64,000 nt of DNA from positions 1 to 64,000 of the forward strand of contig PADC01000005.1 in assembly GCA_002700385.1 (NCBI GenBank), written 5' to 3'. Below are positions 39,801-49,612 of the stretch, piece after piece. How positions within the stretch are numbered: position 1 is the first letter of the stretch; the number at the start of each line of letters is the position of its first letter. The notes beneath the pieces are model-generated. The model saw nothing but the letters and a program-made list of their open reading frames with translations, made no database searches and had not been told where the DNA came from. The position numbers and the translations under genes are program-made. The DNA is from Cycloclasticus sp. Its GTDB lineage: Bacteria > Pseudomonadota > Gammaproteobacteria > Methylococcales > Cycloclasticaceae.

Positions 39801-41555
39801 TTGACTCAACAAGCAACTCAACACGACTCACCCAATAGCCTTAAAATTTATTTAAGGCTATTAGATTACGTATGGCCCTATTGGAAACCCTTTGCTCTTA
39901 GTTTATTTGGTTTTTTTGTCTTTGCTATGACTCAACCCGCCTTAGCTGCCTTAATGGAGCACCTGGTTGATTCGCTACAAGCGGAACACCGGTCTGACAT
40001 TTATTGGGTTCCCGTAGCCACCATTTGCATTGTCTTTTTAAGAGGCATTGGCTCATTTTTGGGAAGTTACTACATTGCTAAAGTAGCGAATAATGTCGTT
40101 CATAATCTTCGTTGTGAAATTTTTGATACATACACTACTTTACCGACCGTCTATTTTGAAGACCAAAATTCTGGACACCTTCTCTCACGCGTCACCTATA
40201 ACGTTCAGCAAGTGACCTCAGCCGCCACAGATGCCATTAAAATTGTCGTCAGAGAAGGGTTAACCGTCATTGGTCTTCTGGGGTATTTGTTATACATGAA
40301 TTGGGCCTTATCCCTCATTTTTATTGCAATAGCCCCTATCATTGCGCTCCTTGTCAATTATGCTGGCAAGCGCTTTAAGGCCATCAGCAAACGTATTCAA
40401 TTCTCAATGGGGGATATTACCCATGTCTCCTCAGAACTTATTAACAATTATCGAGTTGTTCGTAGTTTTGGTGGCGAAGAATACGAAAAAGAGCGTTTTA
40501 AAAAAGCCAGTCTATCTAATTTCAAACAAGCCATGAAAATGGTACAAACAGGGGCAATCAATACCCCCGTCCTACAACTTATCGTTGCTTTTGCTTTAGC
40601 ACTAATGATTTACTTGGCTTTATTGTTAATGACAAATTCAACACCCGGTGAGTTTGTTGCCTACATAACCGCTGCAGGGCTCATTCCAAAGCCTATTAGA
40701 CAATTAAGTGAGGTTAACGCAAAAATTCAAAAAGGCATCGCCGGTGCTGAAAGTATTTTTGAGGTATTAGACTCACAACCAGAAAAAGATCACGGTAATT
40801 TCGAGGCTGAAACTGTTAAGGGCCATATTGAAATAAAAAATTTAAGTTTCAAATACCCAGAGAGCCATCACACTGTATTGAACAGTATCAATGTTGACAT
40901 TAAACCTGGCATGATGGTTGCGCTTGTTGGAAAGTCTGGCAGCGGTAAAACAACTCTAGCAAACCTTATCCCTCGGTTTTACAATCATCAAGAAGGCGAA
41001 ATCCTTCTTGATGGCCTAGATGTCAATCGATATACCTTAGGCAACCTTCGAAAACATATTTCACTTGTTACCCAAAATGTCACCTTATTTAATGATAGCA
41101 TCGCTAATAATATAGCGTATGGTGCACTAAAAAGCACACCTTTGGAAGACATTAAGAAAGCCGCAAAAGATGCCAATGCCTACCACTTTATTGAGCAACT
41201 TCCCAATGGTTGGGAAACAATCGTTGGCGAAAACGGCGTAAAACTATCCGGCGGCCAAAGGCAACGAATAGCCATTGCTCGCGCCTTGTTAAAAAAAGCG
41301 CCCATTCTCATTTTAGATGAGGCCACCTCAGCTTTAGACACAGAATCTGAAAGAAATATACAAACAGCCTTAGATACGGCAATGAAACACAGAACAACGC
41401 TCGTTATTGCTCATCGTTTATCAACCATCGAAAAGGCCGACCTCATTCTTGTGATGGAAAACGGTGAGATTATAGAACAAGGGAACCACCGTGAACTCGT
41501 TGCTAAAAATGGCAAATACACTCAACTTCATCAAACCCAATTTGTAAACAGCTAA
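39801..41555 (+). CDS. msbA: Lipid A flippase MsbA (ABC exporter)
   Basis: MsbA flips lipid A-core across the inner membrane. The 584-residue half-transporter has six membrane helices (about 30-310) and one ABC domain with Walker A GKSGSGKTT (about residue 376), signature LSGGQRQR (about 482) and Walker B ILILDEATSALD (about 500). The start is TTG at 39801; no in-frame ATG is suitably placed. Its neighbours are all LPS genes, which favours MsbA over other lipid exporters. It starts the plus-strand cassette inserted in the waa region. Confidence 0.94.
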   Translation: MTQQATQHDSPNSLKIYLRLLDYVWPYWKPFALSLFGFFVFAMTQPALAALMEHLVDSLQAEHRSDIYWVPVATICIVFLRGIGSFLGSYYIAKVANNVVHNLRCEIFDTYTTLPTVYFEDQNSGHLLSRVTYNVQQVTSAATDAIKIVVREGLTVIGLLGYLLYMNWALSLIFIAIAPIIALLVNYAGKRFKAISKRIQFSMGDITHVSSELINNYRVVRSFGGEEYEKERFKKASLSNFKQAMKMVQTGAINTPVLQLIVAFALALMIYLALLLMTNSTPGEFVAYITAAGLIPKPIRQLSEVNAKIQKGIAGAESIFEVLDSQPEKDHGNFEAETVKGHIEIKNLSFKYPESHHTVLNSINVDIKPGMMVALVGKSGSGKTTLANLIPRFYNHQEGEILLDGLDVNRYTLGNLRKHISLVTQNVTLFNDSIANNIAYGALKSTPLEDIKKAAKDANAYHFIEQLPNGWETIVGENGVKLSGGQRQRIAIARALLKKAPILILDEATSALDTESERNIQTALDTAMKHRTTLVIAHRLSTIEKADLILVMENGEIIEQGNHRELVAKNGKYTQLHQTQFVNS

Positions 41556-41571
41556 AAAAATAGTTTCAAGT

Positions 41572-43110
41572 ATGGATGCCGTCAAAAACTATTCGGATAA
41601 GCCAGCTAACCCACGCGAAATCAAGCATATTTGCCTTGTAACGGCGGTCATCAGCTTTATTTTATCAGGCAGCCAAGTGCTCCTTGATCCCGTCATCAAC
41701 TCCGATGGTATCTTATACATTTCAACCGCTTATCACCTACAAAATGATGATTGGCAAACAGCTTCTCAACAGTACAATTGGCTTTTCTTTCCTCTTATCA
41801 TTGCTCAGCTCTCTAGCTTGACTGGTTTATCTCTAGAATACTCCGCTTATATTCTTAATGCATTCTTCACGGCTATCACTTGTACAAGTTTCTTACTCAT
41901 TATCAAAGAGTTTGGTGGAAAAGATAAAACAACGCTCTGGTTTGCCAGCTTAATTATTCTTTGCTTCCCCAATTTAAATGAGTACAGAAACCTAATTATT
42001 CGAGATCATGGATATTGGGCTTTTTACCTGCTCAGTTGTTATTTCTTTATCAAAGCCTGCCAGCAAACTTCAATTAAATCTATTCTCTTACTTTTAACAT
42101 CCTCTTCTATGGCCACCTTATTTAGGGTTGAAGGCTTATTATTCACACTATTGCTTCCTGTTTTTACTGTGATCGTTCATTCATCGTCACTCAACAATAA
42201 AACAAAGCTCACCGTGCAGGCCTTAGCAGCCCTGTTAGTCATTACTTTGGTATACATCGCCTCAGGTGACCAACAAGTGAAGGGGTTTACAAAGACCTCA
42301 CAACTAGAACACGCTTTAGAAAAGCCTTTCGAAAAAATTGAGCAATCAATTGAAATAACAAAATCATACATAGAAGATCTATCCCCACAGGGTTTTTCTA
42401 ATAAATATGCACCCACCATTCTCGCTTGTACTTTCATCCTTATTCTTATCACTGAAGTGACCAGCGCCATAAGCCCCTTTTATGCATTGATGCTATTAAT
42501 GGGTTTTTTAAAGCAAAATGATTTCCAAAAACATCCTTTTTTTATTCCTTGGATATATTTAATCTTAATTAACGTCATTATTTTATGTGGTTTTCTTGCC
42601 TTACGTTTTTTCTTGGCAGGTCGCTACCCTATTCCACTTGCGCTAATTTTATTAATACCCCTTCCTTTTATAGCTGTAATAATCTATCAAAAGTTCCAAA
42701 ATAAAATATTTAGCCTTAATCAAGTCAAGTTAATTAAATTTACAGCCGCGTTGTTCGCCATTTTAAGTGTTGACGGTCTAATATCAATGGGAGCAAGCAA
42801 AATTTACCTCAAAGATGCAGGTCAATGGATTGCAGCCAATAAGAGCTCTCATGACTCCTTGTTCACCAACGACCAGATCGTTAGCTTTTATGCCACTGGT
42901 GAGCATAAGAACCGAATTAGAGAAACAAGCTTTAAAAAAGTTCTACGTAAAATAGAAAAAGGGCAACTTAATAAGTTCGATTTACTGGCTGTCCAATTAG
43001 ACCATAAAAATTTCGATAAAAAACCGCTCCTTTTTAAATTAATGGCTACAAAACCTCTAAAAATATTTAGCAACAGAAGAGGGGACAGCGTTTTTATTTT
43101 CAAATCATAA
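41572..43110 (+). CDS. Polytopic membrane protein, probable GT-C/ArnT-like glycosyltransferase
   Basis: The 512-residue protein has about ten to twelve hydrophobic segments and a soluble C-terminal tail of about 100 residues. An acidic residue in the first periplasmic loop (VINSDGILYI) and a second in IRDHGYWAFYL are placed as in GT39/ArnT-type enzymes that use lipid-linked sugars. There is no closer assignment from sequence alone. It starts 16 bases after msbA and is clearly AT-richer than the waa genes, suggesting acquisition. It likely decorates the LPS core or another surface glycan. Confidence 0.78.
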   Translation: MDAVKNYSDKPANPREIKHICLVTAVISFILSGSQVLLDPVINSDGILYISTAYHLQNDDWQTASQQYNWLFFPLIIAQLSSLTGLSLEYSAYILNAFFTAITCTSFLLIIKEFGGKDKTTLWFASLIILCFPNLNEYRNLIIRDHGYWAFYLLSCYFFIKACQQTSIKSILLLLTSSSMATLFRVEGLLFTLLLPVFTVIVHSSSLNNKTKLTVQALAALLVITLVYIASGDQQVKGFTKTSQLEHALEKPFEKIEQSIEITKSYIEDLSPQGFSNKYAPTILACTFILILITEVTSAISPFYALMLLMGFLKQNDFQKHPFFIPWIYLILINVIILCGFLALRFFLAGRYPIPLALILLIPLPFIAVIIYQKFQNKIFSLNQVKLIKFTAALFAILSVDGLISMGASKIYLKDAGQWIAANKSSHDSLFTNDQIVSFYATGEHKNRIRETSFKKVLRKIEKGQLNKFDLLAVQLDHKNFDKKPLLFKLMATKPLKIFSNRRGDSVFIFKS

Positions 43111-43235
43111 CTAAAACAATTTATCAACACCTTTAAAAAGCAAACGTCGATATCATATTTAACTGCTACGATTTATTGTAGAATGAGCAATAAGCAAAAA
43201 AGAAGTTCTTATTAATAAAACAAATCTATAAAAAC

Positions 43236-44183
43236 ATGAGTGTTGAATCGGTAAATTGCCCAGTCTGTCAAAGCCAATCTCAGTATGACTTTTCTAGTAG
43301 AGATTTAATGTTTAACCATTACGAACGCTACGATTACTTCAAGTGCATAAATTGTTTAAGTGTATTTCAAAATCCCATGCCTTCTGATGAAAAAATAAAT
43401 AGTTTTTATCCTACGAATTATTCTGTTTTTGATGCTAAATCACAGGCTAGAAAAATTAGCCCCTTAAAGGAAGCCATCTACTATATTAAACATGGGTACA
43501 AACACCTAAAACCAAATTTTTTCTTTAAACAAGTTGCAACAATAGTTGCCCCTTTTTACAAAGCAGATAAACCTGACTTTATTAAAAATGGGACTTTATT
43601 AGATGTAGGTTGTGGAAATGGGCGATATTTAAATACCATGAGACTTTTGGGCTGGGATGTCCAAGGTGTTGAATTAAATGAGAATGGCGTAAAAGTATGC
43701 CACGCAGCTAATTTACCTGTCCATCATGGTGATTTATTATCTGCAAGTTTTCCCGATAAGAGCTTCGATGTCATTACATTAAGGCATGTTATTGAACATG
43801 TACGCGACATACACCCACTAATGGCAGAACTTGCCCGCATACTGAAACCTAGAGGTAAGCTGATAATAGAAACACCCAACAACCAAGCCTTAGGTCACAG
43901 TTTTTGCGGAGCTAATTGGTATGCTAATGATGTGCCTAGACACCTGATTCTCTTTTCACAGACTAGTTTATCTTTACTAGGTGCGGAACATGGCCTCAGA
44001 ATGCTTAGTTGTCGATTCGAAACATCGCCAAAAATTATCCTCAACAGCTTAGACTACATAACAAAAAATGAAGATAAGCCCTCTAAAAAAATAATCTGGA
44101 AAAGATTCTTAGCGCGTTTTTATATTTGGAAAGCCCAGCGTAGGAACCAAGGAGATACAATACACTCTGTATTTGTTAAATAG
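43236..44183 (+). CDS. SAM-dependent methyltransferase with N-terminal zinc-ribbon-like motif
   Basis: The 315-residue protein opens with two CxxC pairs (CPVCQSQS and CINC about 25 residues later), as in sugar or glycan methyltransferases. A class I SAM-binding motif LLDVGCGNGRYL follows at about 124-135, with VITLRHVIEHVRD as the acidic post-motif. The substrate is unknown. Location between the GT-C-like and GT genes suggests modification of a surface sugar. The start is the ATG at 43236. Confidence 0.85.
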   Translation: MSVESVNCPVCQSQSQYDFSSRDLMFNHYERYDYFKCINCLSVFQNPMPSDEKINSFYPTNYSVFDAKSQARKISPLKEAIYYIKHGYKHLKPNFFFKQVATIVAPFYKADKPDFIKNGTLLDVGCGNGRYLNTMRLLGWDVQGVELNENGVKVCHAANLPVHHGDLLSASFPDKSFDVITLRHVIEHVRDIHPLMAELARILKPRGKLIIETPNNQALGHSFCGANWYANDVPRHLILFSQTSLSLLGAEHGLRMLSCRFETSPKIILNSLDYITKNEDKPSKKIIWKRFLARFYIWKAQRRNQGDTIHSVFVK

Positions 44184-45162
44184 CCAATTGCCAACCAAAA
44201 TTCTTTTTATTTCTAAATCTATAGAGTCCTCCTCTACTCGTTATAGAGCGTTACAGTTTTATCCATATTTAGAGCGGCATGATTTTTCGCCAACACACAG
44301 TCAAATATCAGGCGGTATTCTCTCTGTTATAAAAACTTTAGGATTAGCAAGCAAAGCAGATACTGTAATTGTATTGAGGAAAACATTTCCGTTTGTTCTC
44401 ACTTGGCTTCTGCGACTAGTCTCGAAAAAACTGATCTTTGACCTAGATGACGCCATCTTTTGCAGCACAGACGGCTCCTCGTCTGCAACACGTAAAAAGC
44501 GCTTTAAAAACATAGTGATGCTTAGTGACCATGTTTTTGCAGGAAATAAATTTCTTGCTAAAAATACTCTTTTGTTTAATAAATCAGTGACTGTTATTCC
44601 GACATGTTTAAATGTAAAAAAATATGACATTACCGTTGACAAACCTAAGGATCATATTGATTTAGTTTGGATTGGTAGCACCTCAACATCCAAATACCTG
44701 TTAAACATTTTACCAATACTTGAACTAGCAGTTAAGGAACAGCCAAAACTAAGATTGAAAATTATTGCCGATTTCAGTCTAACTGATGCAAAAATAAACA
44801 CGCTGAACATACCGTGGAACGAAGAAACAGAAGCTGAGGAGTTAGCATCTTCGCACATTGGCATTGCTCCCATGATTGAAAATGATTGGACACGCGGCAA
44901 GTGCGCTTTAAAAGTACTTCAATATATGGCTTCAAAATTACCCGTTATTTCCTCCAATGTTGGCGTTAATAGCGAAGTAATTCACGCCGGTAAAACGGGT
45001 TACTTGGTGTCAACTACTAACGAGTGGCTAAATGCCATTGAGCAATTAAGCACTGACATTGAAAAACAAAAAAGAATGGGTATTGCCGGTCAAAATAAAG
45101 TAAAAAGGCTCTATGACGAACAAGTTATTTTTAATAGGGCATTACCCATCTTAAAACTATAA
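44173..45162 (+). CDS. Glycosyltransferase (GT4-like)
   Basis: The 329-residue protein begins TKILFISKSIESSSTRYRAL and has the C-terminal donor-binding pattern KCALKVLQYMASKLPVISSN followed by NSEVIHAGKTGYLV, typical of GT4-family transferases. It overlaps the methyltransferase by 11 bases using a TTG start (44173); a second TTG at 44188 is an alternative. It ends the AT-rich cassette and faces the two-domain kinase gene. Confidence 0.86.
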   Translation: MLNSQLPTKILFISKSIESSSTRYRALQFYPYLERHDFSPTHSQISGGILSVIKTLGLASKADTVIVLRKTFPFVLTWLLRLVSKKLIFDLDDAIFCSTDGSSSATRKKRFKNIVMLSDHVFAGNKFLAKNTLLFNKSVTVIPTCLNVKKYDITVDKPKDHIDLVWIGSTSTSKYLLNILPILELAVKEQPKLRLKIIADFSLTDAKINTLNIPWNEETEAEELASSHIGIAPMIENDWTRGKCALKVLQYMASKLPVISSNVGVNSEVIHAGKTGYLVSTTNEWLNAIEQLSTDIEKQKRMGIAGQNKVKRLYDEQVIFNRALPILKL

Positions 45163-45188
45163 ACTGATTGTTCTAATATTCAGCATGC

Positions 45189-46607
45189 CTATACTTCATA
45201 TATTAAAAATTTCTCAAACTCACTAAAGTAAGGATTTCCATGCCATTTAGACGGCCAACTCATACCAAAACGTTGGATGTCTTTATTATATTTTTGCAAG
45301 AACTTTTTATGTGATAAATTAGACTCCAACCCATCCAAATCAATAAAAACCGCTCCATCTGTAGGGCAGAGTATATTTTGCGCTTTTAAATCACCATGAC
45401 TTATCTGATTACGCTTTAAAAGCACAAATAATTCATAGATTTTTCTAGCCCACTTCTGTCTATCTAGCTCATTAAATTTATTATTTTCATAAATATCCCA
45501 AGCTTGAGGCGCATCAATAAACTCCGACAACAAATACGAACGACGCCTGAAAACACCCACCCGCTCCTCGATGAACGCATATGATTTTGCTGTTGGTATT
45601 CCAAGCATTTCCAACAGCAAACCGTTTCTCCATGAAATAGCTGCTCTTGACCACATCAGCGCTTTTAATATTGAGCGCACTTTTTTCTTAATGTTATATC
45701 GTTTTAGAACGTATTGTTTGCCTGCTATATCTACTCGCGCCACTGTCGCCGTTTGACCATTCTTCAACAAATGGCCTTGTTCTATTAGCGCATCTGGTTT
45801 TTCCAGGGCATTGGCAACATCCTCAGTAAAAAAACCACGTTTAGCCACTAAAAAGCGGTGACTGTTTTTTTTACAAACATAGGCGGTACATTCCCTAAAA
45901 ACTTTTTTATCGATAAACCGCTTTTGCCGCCATCGCCTTTGTTTTATTAATAATGTTTGCCAGCTTTTTTCGTTTATATTGAGTTTATTGCCCAGTCGTT
46001 TTGTTAAAACGCCGAAAGCCATCTCATCAAAAGTGACCGGTAATTGTGCATATAAAAGCGCCAGGTTATTGATTGAAGCCTGGGTATTTAACGGGGTTTT
46101 CAAGAGTTGGATATCACCGGCATCAATAATAAAAACGTCACCATTACTAATGAGGAAGTTCCCTAAATGGGGATCTTTTATTTCAAAACCCGCCTGATGA
46201 CAAGTTATGAGCAACTCGGTGACTGATGAAAAAATGGCTTTAAATTCGGCTTCGCTCGGCCTCGCATCCATCCAATCTAGCAAAGACTTTGAGTCTTCAA
46301 GATATTCTATTAATAAGACCGTGACCCCCTCCAAAGTCGCTAGCAATAGCACCGATGGTGTAGAAATTTTTGCTTTTATTAGGGCCTTGATGAGCAAAGC
46401 TTCTTTCTCTGCCTGCAATTTATGAAAAGACCCATAAAAGAACTTTGCAACAACCGTTTTACCTTGCCATTTTGCCAAACAGGTTAAGCGTCTTTTCGGC
46501 AAATGCCTTAATTGCTGATCGAGCTGAACATCGCCAGCCTCTAGTTCTATATTAATTGATTGATCTGGGTGACTAGCCCAATTTTCTATTAAATCGGGTA
46601 TTTTCAC
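45189..46607 (-). CDS. Two-domain lipopolysaccharide kinase-like protein
   Basis: The 472-residue product contains two kinase-fold units in tandem. The first (about 30-190) has a catalytic loop EIKDPHLGNFL and FIIDAGD; the second (about 235-465) has HGDLKAQNIL and VFIDLDG. Both loops retain Asp and Asn, so both may be active. Its length and its place next to waaC match the P. aeruginosa PA5006-type core kinase. It overlaps the waaC stop by 4 bases and is likely co-transcribed with waaF-waaC. Confidence 0.86.
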   Translation of the reverse strand: MKIPDLIENWASHPDQSINIELEAGDVQLDQQLRHLPKRRLTCLAKWQGKTVVAKFFYGSFHKLQAEKEALLIKALIKAKISTPSVLLLATLEGVTVLLIEYLEDSKSLLDWMDARPSEAEFKAIFSSVTELLITCHQAGFEIKDPHLGNFLISNGDVFIIDAGDIQLLKTPLNTQASINNLALLYAQLPVTFDEMAFGVLTKRLGNKLNINEKSWQTLLIKQRRWRQKRFIDKKVFRECTAYVCKKNSHRFLVAKRGFFTEDVANALEKPDALIEQGHLLKNGQTATVARVDIAGKQYVLKRYNIKKKVRSILKALMWSRAAISWRNGLLLEMLGIPTAKSYAFIEERVGVFRRRSYLLSEFIDAPQAWDIYENNKFNELDRQKWARKIYELFVLLKRNQISHGDLKAQNILCPTDGAVFIDLDGLESNLSHKKFLQKYNKDIQRFGMSWPSKWHGNPYFSEFEKFLIYEV

Positions 46608-47620
46608 GTCATTAACCCTTGGAGGCTATTGAATACTTGCTGGGGAGCCAGGGTTTCATAACAAGCCGGGGTAACTGACGATGCTTGAGTGTACCGGCAA
46701 TCTTTTTGCAGACAAGGTGAACAATCAAACGCCGTTTGTAAAGATAGGTTACGTTCACCCATCGTACCGGTTAACTCTGCACTGGTGGCACCATAAATCG
46801 TAACGGCTGGTGTTCCACATGCTGCGGTTAAATGCGATAAACCACTGTCCACACCCACTACACCATTGGCATGCATTAAAATGCTGGCTAATTCTTTTAT
46901 TGTTGATTTTTTTAGAATCTTTGCATTTTCTCGCCTGTTCGACAACCTTTCAGCGCGTTCCTTTTCTTGCTCATTTCCCCATGGCAAATACACGCTAAGG
47001 CCTTGTTTGTTTGCTATTGAAATAAGCTCTTGCCAATAATCTTCTGGCCAATGTTTACTTGCCCAAGTGGTGCCATGCAAGAAAACTAAATAGGGTTTTT
47101 CTAAAGTTTTAGGTGCAGGACAATCCTCTTTTTGTAACCCGTATGATAAAGAACTCAGATCAACTTCGTACCCCAAGCTTTTAGCAAATAACTGCCTGAC
47201 GCGAGTTATCGCATGCTGCCCCTTCGGAACATCTATTTTGTAACGATAAGCAAGCGTCGCTAGCGGTTCTTGACAGCTGGTTTTAGACAAACCATATTTA
47301 GCGCCCTTGGCATAACGTGTAAAAATTGCACTCTTAATCAACCCTTGCGCATCAATAACATAGTCATATGTCTGTTGCTGCATATGATGAAGACTGGCTT
47401 TCATCTCTGCTCTATTTGCCCATAGGTTTTTTCGCCACCGCCGTACAGATACTGGAATGATCTTCTCAACATCGGGGTGCATTTGGGGTATCTCTTGAAA
47501 CGACTCTTCAACCACCCAATCAAAGGATATCCCCTTAATTTTTTTTGCCGCATCGGTTAAAGCGGGCAAGGTATGAATAACATCCCCAAGTGATGAGGTT
47601 TTTATAACTAGAACTTTCAT
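46604..47620 (-). CDS. waaC: LPS heptosyltransferase I
   Basis: WaaC adds the first heptose to Kdo2-lipid A. The 338-residue GT9 protein begins MKVLVIKTSSLGDVIHTLPAL, the WaaC signature, and has GVVGVDSGLSHLTAACGTP in the donor-binding half. It starts 15 bases after waaF and overlaps the following kinase gene by 4 bases. Confidence 0.96.
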   Translation of the reverse strand: MKVLVIKTSSLGDVIHTLPALTDAAKKIKGISFDWVVEESFQEIPQMHPDVEKIIPVSVRRWRKNLWANRAEMKASLHHMQQQTYDYVIDAQGLIKSAIFTRYAKGAKYGLSKTSCQEPLATLAYRYKIDVPKGQHAITRVRQLFAKSLGYEVDLSSLSYGLQKEDCPAPKTLEKPYLVFLHGTTWASKHWPEDYWQELISIANKQGLSVYLPWGNEQEKERAERLSNRRENAKILKKSTIKELASILMHANGVVGVDSGLSHLTAACGTPAVTIYGATSAELTGTMGERNLSLQTAFDCSPCLQKDCRYTQASSVTPACYETLAPQQVFNSLQGLMT

Positions 47621-47635
47621 CGTTAACGTTTACCG

Positions 47636-48643
47636 CTACTCCAAAAAGGCAAGCACTCGATCTGGGGTGATCTTAGTCAAACAATCTAAATGCTGTAATG
47701 GGCACTGTCGTTTAAAACACGGCGAACATTCCAACCCTAGGCTAATTATTTCGGCTTTTGAATGCAAAGGTGGCGTAAAATTCGGGTCTGACGAACCATA
47801 AAGAGCAATCGTTTTAATGTCTAACGCGGCGGCGACGTGCATCAAGCCTGAATCATTACTTACAACAACATCACACAATGACATTAAATCCAACGCCTCA
47901 GTTAAGCTTGTCTTACCTGCAAAATCTCGACATTTATTGCCCGATAATTCATTAATACGAGCTGCAACAACTTGGTCTTTACCCGAGCCAAACAAGTACA
48001 CTTCCCAGCCTTTTGAAATCGCTTCTTTTGCTACGGCCGCGTAATGTTCCTCCGGCCAGCGTTTTGCCGGGCCATATTCTGCTCCAGGGCATAACCCCAA
48101 TCTTTTCCCTTCCGCCTCTGTAATATTGAACGAGTTTTTAGCGACTTCAACACTGGCAGGATCAATCAACAACCGAGGCTGAGGAATTTCCGGAAGAATA
48201 GCGCAAGGCTCAGCCGCCAGCGCAACGAAACGCTGAACTGTTTTGGTTAAGAATTTTTTATCTAAGTGGCGCGAATCATTCAGCAAACCCCAACGCACTT
48301 CACCTACATAACCGGTCCGTTTAGGAATACTCGCAAAGTACGGGATCAGCGCAGATTTCCATGAATTCGGCAATACAATGGATTGATCATAGCGCTCATT
48401 GACCAGACTTTTTCCCAACGCTTTACGGCCTTTAAAATTAAATTTCCCATGGCCAAAAGGCATAATAATAGCCTTACGAACCTCTGGCATCCGTTCAAGG
48501 ATGGCTAATGACCATTCAGGCGCCAATACATCTATAGAACAATTTTCATGGCGTTGCTTCAGCGCCATAAATAAGCTTTGCGCCATCACCATATCACCAA
48601 CCCATGAAGGGCCAACAATTAATATGCGATAAGGTTTACTCAA
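47636..48643 (-). CDS. waaF: LPS heptosyltransferase II
   Basis: WaaF adds the second heptose to the core. This GT9 protein of about 335 residues has ILIVGPSWVGDMVMAQSL near the N-terminus, the WaaF-specific MPFGHGKF, and VVSNDSGLMHVAAALD. The TTG at 48643, five bases after ilvE ends, gives an N-terminus like E. coli WaaF. Another TTG at 48667 would overlap ilvE by 19 bases. Neither start has a clear Shine-Dalgarno sequence, so translational coupling to ilvE is likely. Confidence 0.95.
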   Translation of the reverse strand: MSKPYRILIVGPSWVGDMVMAQSLFMALKQRHENCSIDVLAPEWSLAILERMPEVRKAIIMPFGHGKFNFKGRKALGKSLVNERYDQSIVLPNSWKSALIPYFASIPKRTGYVGEVRWGLLNDSRHLDKKFLTKTVQRFVALAAEPCAILPEIPQPRLLIDPASVEVAKNSFNITEAEGKRLGLCPGAEYGPAKRWPEEHYAAVAKEAISKGWEVYLFGSGKDQVVAARINELSGNKCRDFAGKTSLTEALDLMSLCDVVVSNDSGLMHVAAALDIKTIALYGSSDPNFTPPLHSKAEIISLGLECSPCFKRQCPLQHLDCLTKITPDRVLAFLE

Positions 48644-48648
48644 CGCAT

Positions 48649-49569
48649 TTAAAGATAGGTTAACCAATCACGATGTTCTGGCGAACGACCTTGAACCACA
48701 TCAAAATACAGCGTTTGCAATCGCTCAGTTATGGGCCCTCTGCCCCCATTGCCAATCGTTCGGTCATCGACTTCACGTATTGGCGTTACCTCTGCTGCAG
48801 TCCCTGTAAAGAACGCTTCATCTGCGACGTAAACTTCATCACGTGTAATTCTCTTTTCGATAACCTCTAATCCACACTCTTCAGCTAATTGAAAAACTGT
48901 TTCACGTGTAATGCCTTCCAATGCTGAGGTTAAATCCGGTGTAATCAATTTACCGTTCCGAACGAGGAAGATATTTTCACCACTCCCTTCAGCCACGTAG
49001 CCTTCGTGGTCTAATAACATGGCTTCGTCATACCCACAGCTAATCGCTTCTTGTAGCGCCAAAATCGAGTTCATGTAATTACCATTGGCCTTGGCTTTAC
49101 ACATCACACTGTTAACATGATTTCGGATATAAGATGAGGTGCGAATACGTATTCCTTTTTCAATACCGTCTTCACCAAGATATTTCCCCCATTCCCAAGC
49201 AGCGACCATCACGTGAACTTTTAAACTATCCGCACGAATACCCATGCCTTCTGAGCCGTAAAAACACATAGGACGAAGATAAGCTGATTTTAAATTGTTT
49301 TTTACTATCGCTTCACGTTGAATTTGATTCAAGGTGTCTTTATCAAACGGGACATTCATATTTAAAATATGAGCGGAACGGAACAAACGATCTGTATGAT
49401 CTTGCAGTCTAAAAATTGCTGTGCCCTCTTCGGTCTCATAGGCACGTGTACCTTCGAAAACCCCCATGCCATAGTGTAGAGTATGTGTTAGCACATGAAC
49501 CTTGGCATCACGCCAATCAACCCATTCTCCATCCATCCAGATGACGCCATCTTTGTCATCCATTCCCAT
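48649..49569 (-). CDS. ilvE: Branched-chain amino acid aminotransferase
   Basis: IlvE performs the last step of Leu, Ile and Val synthesis. The 306-residue class IV PLP protein has VHVLTHTLHYGMGVFEGTR, the catalytic Lys in VMCKAKANGNYMNS (about 163), and EGSGENIFLV. It is the third gene of the glnE-ilvE-waaF order kept in pseudomonads, although its metabolism is unrelated to LPS. Confidence 0.97.
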   Translation of the reverse strand: MGMDDKDGVIWMDGEWVDWRDAKVHVLTHTLHYGMGVFEGTRAYETEEGTAIFRLQDHTDRLFRSAHILNMNVPFDKDTLNQIQREAIVKNNLKSAYLRPMCFYGSEGMGIRADSLKVHVMVAAWEWGKYLGEDGIEKGIRIRTSSYIRNHVNSVMCKAKANGNYMNSILALQEAISCGYDEAMLLDHEGYVAEGSGENIFLVRNGKLITPDLTSALEGITRETVFQLAEECGLEVIEKRITRDEVYVADEAFFTGTAAEVTPIREVDDRTIGNGGRGPITERLQTLYFDVVQGRSPEHRDWLTYL

Positions 49570-49612
49570 AGTTAACTCCTAACTTTTTTTGTTAAACCAA
49601 ATGCACTCGCAT

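Noticed and set aside
39580-39831. Minus-strand 83-codon open frame between waaG and msbA
   Set aside because: It overlaps the 5' end of waaG in another frame and the TTG start of msbA, has no ribosome-binding site and resembles no known protein.
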